A stretch of 64,000 nt of DNA. It comes from Methylobacter sp. (GTDB lineage: Bacteria; Pseudomonadota; Gammaproteobacteria; Methylococcales; Methylomonadaceae). The DNA is taken from contig NZ_JALOCF010000012.1 of the NCBI RefSeq assembly GCF_023227905.1, positions 37,262 to 101,261 on the forward strand. Reading direction: 5' to 3'. The position numbers were made by a program, and so were the translations under genes. The first letter of the stretch is position 1; each line of letters begins with the position of its first letter. Shown in pieces: positions 36,103-43,657 of this stretch. Under the pieces are notes generated by a model. The model did not search any database. It saw only the letters and a program-made list of their open reading frames with translations, and had not been told where the DNA came from.

Positions 36103-36285
36103 AAGATTCTCTTTATCTTAGATAAATCATTGGGTCCACCAAAAGCACGAAAGACACGAAAACTCTCGTTTCCACGCTCCGGCGCCCCGATTGCCGGAAT
36201 GCCCACCTTGGCTGACGTCGGGCGGTCTTACTTGTACCCTATGGGTATTCCGTCCGGCCTGCATCTGTCGTGAACGTTGCGCATT

Positions 36286-36369
36286 AGACCTTCCAGGTTT
36301 TACGACTGCCATGGATGGCGGAAGTACTGGAGCCGCCGGGAGCGGCTCCAGTAAAAACCTGGCAGGTCT
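36286..36369. repeat. Nested palindromic repeat between the TolC and adaptor genes
   Basis: Outer arms AGACCTTCCAGGTTTT (36286-36301) and complement (36354-36369) match at 15 of 16. An inner 12-bp perfect stem TACTGGAGCCGC (36325-36336) with 36342-36353 has a five-base loop CGGGA. It lies in the 300-bp gap 36103-36402, which holds no gene. A degenerate CACGAAAGACACGAAAA at about 36147-36163 resembles the arm of the other repeat family. Confidence 0.85.
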
Positions 36370-36402
36370 ACATTGCACGATGAACGCCGTGCTAATTATT
36401 AT

Positions 36403-37800
36403 TTATTTCCAATCACCGACTGCTTTTTTCAATGCCGCTTCGGCGCTCAGTGCGTCGTAATACGCTGCAATCGTATTGGAATGGGCCCTGTTTTTGGCTA
36501 CTTCAGCTTCGATATAACGCGTGACCACCACGGTTTCGGCACGCCGCTGTTCGTTAACCAGTCTTAACGCTTCCTCGGCAGCGGCCACCGATGCTTCGGC
36601 AACACGCATGCGCGCCAGGGCTTCTTGGAGCTTCAGAAAAGCGGTTTTAACTTCTTGTTCGATAGCCAGTTTTGTTTTGCGTTCCGTTTCACGGGCTTCG
36701 GCGGCTTTTCGTTCCGCAGCGCTGACTCGATTTTTGGTTTCCAGCCCGGAAAACAGATCCATTTCGACGCTGACTCCGGCAGTGACATTATCCTTGCTGC
36801 TGTAAAATCCGGGAGATTCGCTGTTCTGACCGTAACTGACATAAGCATCCGCCTTGGGCAAATAAGCGCCCTGCGCGCTTTTAACCCGACGCTGGCTGAT
36901 TTCCACCTGATTGGCGGCCGCTTTAACTTCCGGGCGTTGCGTCATGGCAAGCTCAAGCAAGTCGTTAAACGAAGCGCTCAACTTGGCTTCGGGCAGCATC
37001 GAAGACGACGCGACAGTAAATGCTTGATCCGCTGACAGGCCCAACAACGTCGCGAGGCCGGTTTTGGAAAGCTCGATGCCGTTGGCGGCCCTGATCTGGG
37101 CTTCCTGCGCTTCAGCCAGTTTAACTTCCAGCGATAAAACATCGGATTTAAGTACGGTTCCGGCTTCGTACCTGAGTTTGGTTTGCTTTAACTCGCTGGC
37201 AATTGCCGAAATGGAATCCTGAGCGACTTTATGCGCTTCCTGCGCAGCCAAATAGGCGTAATACGAAGCGGTGACGGCTTCAATCAAGGCATTGCGCACG
37301 GTTGAGCGCTCAAACTCCGCCGCATCGATTCCCAGCTCCGCGGCCTTGCTGTTTTGATAATCCTGCCCGCCACGGAACAAGGATAATTTGCCTATGATTT
37401 CAGGACGAAAGTTTTGCCGGTAACCGGGATTATTGATGTTATTGATCGAGTCGGAAGTAAATTCCCTTTGCGACACAATCATCGAAAAGACTTGAGCTGG
37501 ATTATTGGAATGGTCATAGCCGACTTTGGCAGTTACTTGCGGATAAAACGCAGACAGTGCAACACCTAACTGAGCCTCAGCTTGGCCGATGCGTTCCGCG
37601 GCGATTTGCATGTCGGGGTTATTGATTAATGCGTGCTCAATCGCCTGGTCCAGTGTAAATGATTGAGTGCTGGATTTTTGCGGTGTAGCTTTATCGGCAG
37701 GGTTCTGGGGGCTTTGTTCCGCTGTTGCTGTAACACTCGACAGCATGAGTATCGGTAACAGACTCAATGCCAGTTTGTTTTTTATTGTTTTAAGCATCAT
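36403..37800 (-). CDS. TolC-family outer-membrane efflux protein
   Basis: About 465 residues. The signal peptide ends near SSVTATAEQ. Two OEP repeats follow, each with a QAxxAL-like helix (FTLDQAIEHALINNPDMQIA; LLELAMTQRPEVKAAANQVE). Coiled-coil helices are AERKAAEARETERKTKLAIE and EEALRLVNEQRRAETVVV. It forms the channel for the pump and adaptor encoded just downstream. The ATG at 37800 is chosen; a GTG two codons earlier (37806) is equally possible. Confidence 0.93.
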   Translation of the reverse strand: MMLKTIKNKLALSLLPILMLSSVTATAEQSPQNPADKATPQKSSTQSFTLDQAIEHALINNPDMQIAAERIGQAEAQLGVALSAFYPQVTAKVGYDHSNNPAQVFSMIVSQREFTSDSINNINNPGYRQNFRPEIIGKLSLFRGGQDYQNSKAAELGIDAAEFERSTVRNALIEAVTASYYAYLAAQEAHKVAQDSISAIASELKQTKLRYEAGTVLKSDVLSLEVKLAEAQEAQIRAANGIELSKTGLATLLGLSADQAFTVASSSMLPEAKLSASFNDLLELAMTQRPEVKAAANQVEISQRRVKSAQGAYLPKADAYVSYGQNSESPGFYSSKDNVTAGVSVEMDLFSGLETKNRVSAAERKAAEARETERKTKLAIEQEVKTAFLKLQEALARMRVAEASVAAAEEALRLVNEQRRAETVVVTRYIEAEVAKNRAHSNTIAAYYDALSAEAALKKAVGDWK

Positions 37801-37891
37801 CTTCACGTACCTGTTAAGAATGTGAAACAGTCTTGCGCTGGTTCGAAAGCGCCAGCCTTCAGTATCTCAGAAAGGTAGAGCTTCCCGAACA

Positions 37892-37920
37892 GCGTTCCCA
37901 AGCTCCAAGCTTGGGAACGC
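37892..37920. repeat. GTTCCCAAGC palindrome
   Basis: A 29-base near-perfect palindrome (GCGTTCCCAAGCTCCAAGC and onward) of the same family as 27681-27906. It sits between the TolC gene and the DUF2892 gene. Confidence 0.85.
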
Positions 37921-37979
37921 GCGAAAAGTCCGTTTAAATCGGCGTTATCCGAGGCTATTCTATGACTTGACTCATGCAA

Positions 37980-38180
37980 TCAAAATGCAGTGCCCGGTTT
38001 AAATCCTAATTTTTTAAGTATGATTGCCATCGGACAAAATCCTGTAAATGCCGACTGCAACAAGTTAGCGCCGACAAAAGCGGTAAACCATAGCCATAAT
38101 TCAGAATGATAATGCGCCAGTAACAAGCTAATCAAAATAAAACCGCCGGCCACGGCAAAGATTGCGCGATCAATATTCAT
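37980..38180 (-). CDS. DUF2892 (YgaP-like) inner-membrane protein
   Basis: 66 residues with two TM segments (about 6-24 and 28-45). The family core is GANLLQSAFTGFCPMAIILK with its Cys. DUF2892 proteins often accompany rhodanese or sulfide-oxidising enzymes. The gene follows sqr by one base, so the pair forms an operon; a role in sulfide or sulfur metabolism is suggested by that context. Confidence 0.88.
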   Translation of the reverse strand: MNIDRAIFAVAGGFILISLLLAHYHSELWLWFTAFVGANLLQSAFTGFCPMAIILKKLGFKPGTAF

Positions 38181-38181
38181 C

Positions 38182-39462
38182 TTATTTTCCTTTTAACCGG
38201 ACTATGCCTATTAATTTGAGCATGAACCTTTCATAAAACGGTTCACTGATGCCTTTCCTAATTTTACGCATGAAATATTTTTCGAAGATAATTTTGGCTA
38301 GATGCACCCATTTACCTTGCGCAGACCAGGTAACATTACGCGGTGGAATTTGCGGCTTAGCCAAAAATGCTACGCCGGAATCGCCAAAGTCGGCCAAGCA
38401 TAAAGCATTCAATGTTGCTTTATGGGTCGGCTCCTTGCCCGCCAATTCATCGGCAATATTATGCGCGGCGGCCGTCACCATCGACTCGATCATATAGCCG
38501 GTTTTTGGCGCTCCAACCGGTACCGGCGTCGGTTCAACAGGCGGAATGGCGATACAAACGCCGACAGAATAAATATTTTTGAAAGTTTTATTGCGCTGAT
38601 ACTCGTCCACTATAACAAAGCCTCGTGGGTTAACCAGCCCCTCAACGTCCACATTACGCACTGCGTCAACGCCGGTAAAGGCCGGCAGCATCATCGAATG
38701 CTTAAACGGCAACTCATGTTTTTTCTTTTCCTTGCCTTCATCATCGACTTCAGTCACGTACATCATGCCGGACTCGATTTTGTCGACCTTGGCATTGGTA
38801 ATCCATTTGACGGTCTTGTCACGCAAAGCGCTTTCTAGCAGGCCTTTGGTATCGCCGACGCCGCCTAAGCCCAAATGCCCGATATAAGGTTCCGCGGTAA
38901 CAAAAGTCATCGGCACTTTGTCGCGAATATTTCTTTTGCGTAATTCGGTTTCAATAATCATTAAATATTCATAGGCTGGGCCATAGCAGGATGCTCCCTG
39001 AACCGCGCCGATAACAATCGGACCGGGATCTGCCATGAACTTGTCCCAATCCCCGATAGCCGCCTCGGCGTGATCGACGTGACAGACTGATGAGGTATAG
39101 CCGTCAGGCCCTAAGCCGGGGACTTCATCGAAGGCCAAGCGCGGCCCTGTCGCAATAACCAGGAAGTCGTAAGCAACGGCCGAGCCGTCATCCAGCAGCA
39201 CCTGATTATTTGCGGGGTCGACCTTTGCAGCGGCCTTTTGGATGAATTCGATACCTTTCTTTTTCATCACCGGCGCCAGCTCGATCTTTAAATCTTCAGG
39301 TTTGCGCCATTTAGGTGGAATCCAGGGATTCGACGGAACGAAATGAAAAGTGGGCGTATCGGAAATCACAATGACATCATGACTTTTCCCTACCGTTTCC
39401 TTCATTTCATAAGCCATCGGTACGCCGCCGATACCTGCGCCTAAAACTACAATACGAGCCAT
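38182..39462 (-). CDS. sqr: Sulfide:quinone oxidoreductase
   Basis: 426 residues. The N-terminal FAD motif is VVLGAGIGGVPMAYEM. Three Cys lie at residues 127 (SSVCHVDHAEA), 159 (GASCYGPAYEY) and 355 (LNALCLADFGDSG). Their spacing equals that of Cys128/160/356 in the Acidithiobacillus enzyme, where they carry the polysulfide. The C-terminal amphipathic helices (WVHLAKIIFEKYFMRKIRKG, then FMLKLIGIVRL) fit membrane attachment. It oxidises H2S and reduces ubiquinone. Divergent from cydAB, whose oxidase is not inhibited by sulfide in known cases. A 13-6-13 palindrome lies 38 bases upstream. Confidence 0.93.
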   Translation of the reverse strand: MARIVVLGAGIGGVPMAYEMKETVGKSHDVIVISDTPTFHFVPSNPWIPPKWRKPEDLKIELAPVMKKKGIEFIQKAAAKVDPANNQVLLDDGSAVAYDFLVIATGPRLAFDEVPGLGPDGYTSSVCHVDHAEAAIGDWDKFMADPGPIVIGAVQGASCYGPAYEYLMIIETELRKRNIRDKVPMTFVTAEPYIGHLGLGGVGDTKGLLESALRDKTVKWITNAKVDKIESGMMYVTEVDDEGKEKKKHELPFKHSMMLPAFTGVDAVRNVDVEGLVNPRGFVIVDEYQRNKTFKNIYSVGVCIAIPPVEPTPVPVGAPKTGYMIESMVTAAAHNIADELAGKEPTHKATLNALCLADFGDSGVAFLAKPQIPPRNVTWSAQGKWVHLAKIIFEKYFMRKIRKGISEPFYERFMLKLIGIVRLKGK

Positions 39463-39499
39463 GATAATCTCCTCATAATAGTTACTACTATGTTTCTTG

Positions 39500-39531
39500 T
39501 ATTTTCAATTAATCCCGGTTAATTGAAAATA
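39500..39531. promoter_or_regulatory. 13-6-13 palindrome upstream of sqr (candidate operator)
   Basis: TATTTTCAATTAA (39500-39512), spacer TCCCGG, perfect complement TTAATTGAAAATA (39519-39531). It is 38 bases before the sqr ATG and 286 before cydA. The AT-rich palindrome could be an operator for a dimeric regulator, or a hairpin in the sqr leader. No regulator gene is adjacent. The remaining bases to 39816 hold no gene. Confidence 0.55.
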
Positions 39532-39816
39532 TCATTAAAGTGAAGCGATACCAACACTGAGCAGTAATTAGAGTTCCCGTAACCGATCAGACAGAAGTAC
39601 CGAAAGCTTAAAAATAAGTTTGTATATTAGCAAGTGCTGATAGACAATAACACAATACTCTCTTTGCATCCAAGTGCAAATGTTAGTGTAAGCTAAAACT
39701 CAGGCAGAGTTGCCTTTTTAAATATATTGCTTTAAAACACAAGAGACATTGGCATACATAGTCAGCGTCACTTTTCTCAAGTTCCGATCTACAAGATTCC
39801 AAATCAAGGGGAATTT

Positions 39817-41373
39817 ATGATTTCAGAGGCTGTGGTTGATCTATCTCGCTGGCAGTTTGCGGCAACTTCTCTTTACCATTTTTTGTTTGTTCCGTTGACA
39901 TTAGGTTTATCGTTTTTATTGGCGATTATGGAATCGACCTATGTCATGACCGGCAAACAAATTTACAAGGATATGACCCAGTTCTGGGGAAAATTATTCG
40001 GCATCAATTTTGCGCTGGGCGTGACGACCGGCCTGACCATGGAGTTCCAGTTCGGCATGAACTGGTCGTATTTCTCGCATTATGTCGGCGATATTTTCGG
40101 CGCGCCGCTTGCCATCGAGGGTTTGATGGCGTTTTTCCTGGAATCTACCTTTGTCGGCCTGTTTTTCTTTGGCTGGGATAAATTAAGCAAAGGACAGCAT
40201 TTAATGGTGACTTGGCTGGTCGCTTTAGGCAGCAACTTATCTGCATTGTGGATTCTGATCGCTAACGGTTGGATGCAATTCCCGACTGGAGCGTACTTTA
40301 ATTATGAAACCATGCGTATGGAACTCTCCAGCTTTGCCGATCTGTTACTTAATCCGGCTGCTCAGGTCAAATTTGTCCATACCGTTGCCGCAGGTTACAC
40401 CACCGCTTCTGCTTTCGTGCTGGGCATCAGCGCTTACTACATGCTCAAAGGTCGCGATGCCGCCTTTGCGCAACGCTCTTACACCATAGCGGCGGGCTTT
40501 GGTCTGGCCGCCATCCTGTCGGTTATCGTGTTGGGCGACGAAAGCGGTTATACCGACGGCGAGGTACAAGAAACCAAACTGGCCGCTATTGAAGCAGAAT
40601 GGCATACTGAAGAGGCACCCGCGGCATTTACGGCTATCGGTATTCCAGACCAGGAAGCCATGGAAACGCGCTACGCCATAAAAATCCCCTGGTTATTAGG
40701 TCTGATCGGTACGCGTTCCATTGACGAGCCGGTTATCGGTATATCGGAGATTATGGAAAGGAACCGTTTACGTATCCATAACGGCATGAAGGCTTACGGA
40801 CTGCTGCAAAACTTAAGAGAAGGCAACAAAGATCCCATTGTCCGGGCCGAGTTTGAACACTATAAACAAGATCTGGGTTTCGGTCTGTTGCTTAAACGTT
40901 ATACAGAAAAAGTAGTCGATGCGACCGATCAGCAAATAGAACTGGCAGTGCAGTATTCAATACCTCGAGTCGTGCCTTTATTCTGGACTTTTCGGGTCAT
41001 GGTGGCTTGCGGATTTATCATGTTGGTGATCTTTGTTTTAGCGGTTGTCGCCAGCTCAATTCGTAAGTGCCGACAAGACTGGTTATTACGTGCCAGCCTT
41101 TATATGATTCCTTTACCCTGGATTGCCTCTGAACTGGGCTGGTTTGTGGCCGAATTTGGTCGTCAACCGTGGACTATTGCGGAGATTTTACCAACCTTTT
41201 TAAGCACATCCTCCCTTACCGAACTGGATATCTACCTGAGTCTGTCAGGCTATATCGGTTTATATACGGTATTTTTGATCATCGAAATGTTCTTGATGCT
41301 CAAATTCATCAAGTTAGGTCCCAGCAGCCTGCATACAGGCCGTTACCACTTTGAAATCGCCACAGGAGCATAA
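39817..41373 (+). CDS. cydA: Cytochrome bd ubiquinol oxidase subunit I
   Basis: 518 residues. The N-terminal DLSRWQFAATSLYHFLFVPL includes the haem b595 His. The Q-loop is of the long type (from about 240, GYTDGEVQETKLAAIEAEWH, to about 375). The C-terminal signature is WFVAEFGRQPWTIAEILPTF. It reduces O2 to water with ubiquinol and has high O2 affinity. AGGGG lies seven bases before the ATG. First gene of cydA-cydB-cydX/GGDEF, with two bases to cydB. Confidence 0.98.
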   Translation: MISEAVVDLSRWQFAATSLYHFLFVPLTLGLSFLLAIMESTYVMTGKQIYKDMTQFWGKLFGINFALGVTTGLTMEFQFGMNWSYFSHYVGDIFGAPLAIEGLMAFFLESTFVGLFFFGWDKLSKGQHLMVTWLVALGSNLSALWILIANGWMQFPTGAYFNYETMRMELSSFADLLLNPAAQVKFVHTVAAGYTTASAFVLGISAYYMLKGRDAAFAQRSYTIAAGFGLAAILSVIVLGDESGYTDGEVQETKLAAIEAEWHTEEAPAAFTAIGIPDQEAMETRYAIKIPWLLGLIGTRSIDEPVIGISEIMERNRLRIHNGMKAYGLLQNLREGNKDPIVRAEFEHYKQDLGFGLLLKRYTEKVVDATDQQIELAVQYSIPRVVPLFWTFRVMVACGFIMLVIFVLAVVASSIRKCRQDWLLRASLYMIPLPWIASELGWFVAEFGRQPWTIAEILPTFLSTSSLTELDIYLSLSGYIGLYTVFLIIEMFLMLKFIKLGPSSLHTGRYHFEIATGA

Positions 41374-41375
41374 CT

Positions 41376-42545
41376 ATGACTTTCGACTATGAATCCATGC
41401 GCTTGATCTGGTGGGCCCTGTTAGGCGTTTTGTTGATCGGCTTCGCCATTACCGACGGCTATGATATGGGCGTAGGCATCTTATTACCCTTTTTAGGCAA
41501 AAACGATACCGAACGCCGCATCATTATTGATTCAATAGGCACGACCTGGGAAGGCCACCAGGTCTGGTTTATCACTGCGGGCGGCGCGTTATTTGCCGCC
41601 TGGCCTGCCGCTTATGCCGTAGCCTTTTCAGGGTTTTATTTTGCGCTGCTGCTGACCTTGTTTGCGCTGTTTATGCGACCGATAGGTTTCGATTACCGCA
41701 ACAAATTGCCCAGCCAGAAATGGCGCAACAACTGGGATATTGCGTTATTTATCGGCGGCTTTGTACCGGCATTAATCTTCGGCGTTGCTTTCGGCAATTT
41801 ACTGCAAGGCGTACCGTTCCACTTGGATAACGATATGCGCATTTTTTATACCGGATCATTCTGGGCACTATTAAACCCTTTTGCATTAGCGTCGGGACTG
41901 ATTAGTTTATCGATGCTGATTATGCACGGAGCCGTCTATCTACAGCTTAAAACTGAGGGCAATATTAATCGGCGTTGTAAAAAAGTGGTTACTGTTTCCA
42001 CAGTCATCGCACTCGCAATTTTTGCTGCGGCGGGTATCTGGGTTTCCAATATTGACGGTTACCAGATCACTTCCGAAGTTTTCCCTAACGCACAGTCCAA
42101 CCCATTGACAAAAATTGTCCAGAAAGCACCGGGGTTATGGCTAGATAACTACGAAAGTTATCCAGTGTTGTGGACTATTCCTGCACTGGCTTTTGTCGCC
42201 GGTGCTGTGACTATTCTGCTATCAAAAATTGAACGCCCGGGGCTGGCGTTTATAACCAGCTCATTAGCAGTCACTTCCATCATTTTAACCGCGGGTGTAG
42301 CGATGTTTCCTTTCCTGCTGCCGTCAAGCTCAGCTTCGAATAGCTCATTGACCGTGTGGGATGCCAGTTCCAGCCTTAGCACTTTAAAAATCATGTTCTG
42401 GGCGGCGGTGATTTTTTTACCCATCATTGGCGCTTACACCACCTGGGTATTTCGTGTATTGCGCGGCAAGATAACGGCGGAGCAAATTCATGAGGTTGAT
42501 ATAACGCCGGAACAGAATCATCAAACCGATCGTACGGCTATTTAG
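41376..42545 (+). CDS. cydB: Cytochrome bd ubiquinol oxidase subunit II
   Basis: 389 residues with eight or nine TM segments. The N-terminus MTFDYESMRLIWWALLGVLL and the block FAITDGYDMGVGILLPFLGK are typical. WEGHQVWFITAGGALFAAWP is the conserved haem-region loop. A soluble tail (EQIHEVDITPEQNHQTDRTA) extends past the last TM helix. The stop is followed by AGGAG ten bases before the CydX-fusion gene. Confidence 0.98.
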   Translation: MTFDYESMRLIWWALLGVLLIGFAITDGYDMGVGILLPFLGKNDTERRIIIDSIGTTWEGHQVWFITAGGALFAAWPAAYAVAFSGFYFALLLTLFALFMRPIGFDYRNKLPSQKWRNNWDIALFIGGFVPALIFGVAFGNLLQGVPFHLDNDMRIFYTGSFWALLNPFALASGLISLSMLIMHGAVYLQLKTEGNINRRCKKVVTVSTVIALAIFAAAGIWVSNIDGYQITSEVFPNAQSNPLTKIVQKAPGLWLDNYESYPVLWTIPALAFVAGAVTILLSKIERPGLAFITSSLAVTSIILTAGVAMFPFLLPSSSASNSSLTVWDASSSLSTLKIMFWAAVIFLPIIGAYTTWVFRVLRGKITAEQIHEVDITPEQNHQTDRTAI

Positions 42546-42554
42546 GAGATAACT

Positions 42555-43127
42555 ATGTGGTATTTCACTTGGATACTGGGAGTATTGCTGGCCTGCTCAT
42601 TAGGCATTATCAATGTGCTTCGGCTGGAGGCGCAGGAAACATGGGATAAGGAACATATTCCCCTGGACCCGTTAACCCAGTTGATAACAAAAGAGACAAT
42701 GCGGGTCCGTTTAAAAGAAAAAATCGAGAACTCCAAACGCAACGGTTTTCCATTTTCCGTTCTTTTTATCAGCTTAAATAATTTTAAAGCCAAGAATAAT
42801 TTATCCGACTTTGAAATGGACGCCGTGTTACGCAACGTAGCCGACTGTTTTCAGGAAGACATCAGACCGGGCGTTGATATTGCCGCGAGAATGGGTGACC
42901 AGGATTTTCTTATTGCACTGCCCGGTTCTCCATTAAAAAAAGCCGAGCAGGTCGCGGCGCAGATTAAACATGAAATTACAGCATGTGTTAAAGCGCCCCA
43001 TCTGGTTGTTGATGTGGGCACAGGGGTTGCGGAATACTCCTCGCCCACCGCTCCTGATGAACTTTCCGCTACAGCGAATGAAGTGGACGAATTGATCAGA
43101 ATTGCAGCAGAAAAGAGCAACGCTTAA
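42555..43127 (+). CDS. CydX fused to a degenerate GGDEF domain
   Basis: 190 residues. Residues 1-28 (MWYFTWILGVLLACSLGIIN, then VLRLEAQE) match the small bd-oxidase subunit CydX of 37 residues, a single TM helix that stabilises the haems. After a short linker, residues 38-145 follow a GGDEF domain (DPLTQLITKETMRVRLKEKI; FPFSVLFISLNNFKAKNN; VLRNVADCFQED; IAARMGDQDFLIALPGS). The signature GGDEF is GDQDF (114-118), and the first metal Asp of DxDxFK is replaced (Ser73-Leu-Asn75). Cyclase activity is therefore unlikely; nucleotide or c-di-GMP binding is possible. It is third in the cyd operon, in the usual cydX place, preceded by AGGAG. Confidence 0.9.
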   Translation: MWYFTWILGVLLACSLGIINVLRLEAQETWDKEHIPLDPLTQLITKETMRVRLKEKIENSKRNGFPFSVLFISLNNFKAKNNLSDFEMDAVLRNVADCFQEDIRPGVDIAARMGDQDFLIALPGSPLKKAEQVAAQIKHEITACVKAPHLVVDVGTGVAEYSSPTAPDELSATANEVDELIRIAAEKSNA

Positions 43128-43143
43128 ACCGAACTCACACTTC

Positions 43144-43171
43144 CCGGACGGATTTACAAAAATCCGTCCGG
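43144..43171 (+). terminator. Terminator hairpin of the cyd operon
   Basis: A 12-bp perfect stem CCGGACGGATTT (43144-43155), loop ACAA, complement 43160-43171, starting 17 bases after the stop. No long T-run follows, only CTTCAAGTT. Confidence 0.7.
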
Positions 43172-43280
43172 CTTCAAGTTATATCTTGAATGCTCGTGTG
43201 TTCAGAATTTTTAATGCCACCGAAGGACGCGGAAAAATATAAAACCTCGTAAGTAATCGAGCTAAAATTTTCCGGTATTT

Positions 43281-43347
43281 TGGAGTGCAAGCTCCGCCTA
43301 AAGCGCCTACTTTTGGTGCTTGCAAAGCAGGCAGAGCCTGCACTCCA
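43281..43347. repeat. Palindromic repeat with TGGAGTGCA ends
   Basis: Arms of 19 bases (43281-43299 and 43329-43347) match at 17 of 19. The centre AAGCGCCTACTTTTGGTGCT folds on itself. The same centre is found at 27744-27767. It lies in the 530-bp gap 43128-43657, which contains no gene besides the cyd terminator. Confidence 0.8.
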
Positions 43348-43657
43348 GCTCTGAACCTTAGCTGTAAACTTATATTCAGGCGCTTATCCTTCCTGGTAAA
43401 AACCGCTTAACAAAACCCTTAGCTGCGGCAGCGTCTGAGTACAACTCTGATGGTTAAATCGTTCATGATCACTAAAACCATTCTCAGCGTTTCCATATTG
43501 ATATCGTCTTACACGGCCAAACATTACGGATGCCCGGAGGACAGTGAACGCAAAGAACAAAAATAGCGATGTGTCTCCACCTAATTCGATGACAACAGCG
43601 GGCGTTGATATTTCGGATTATTGACTCGACCGTGAAGTTGCCCGGAAACGGCTTAAT

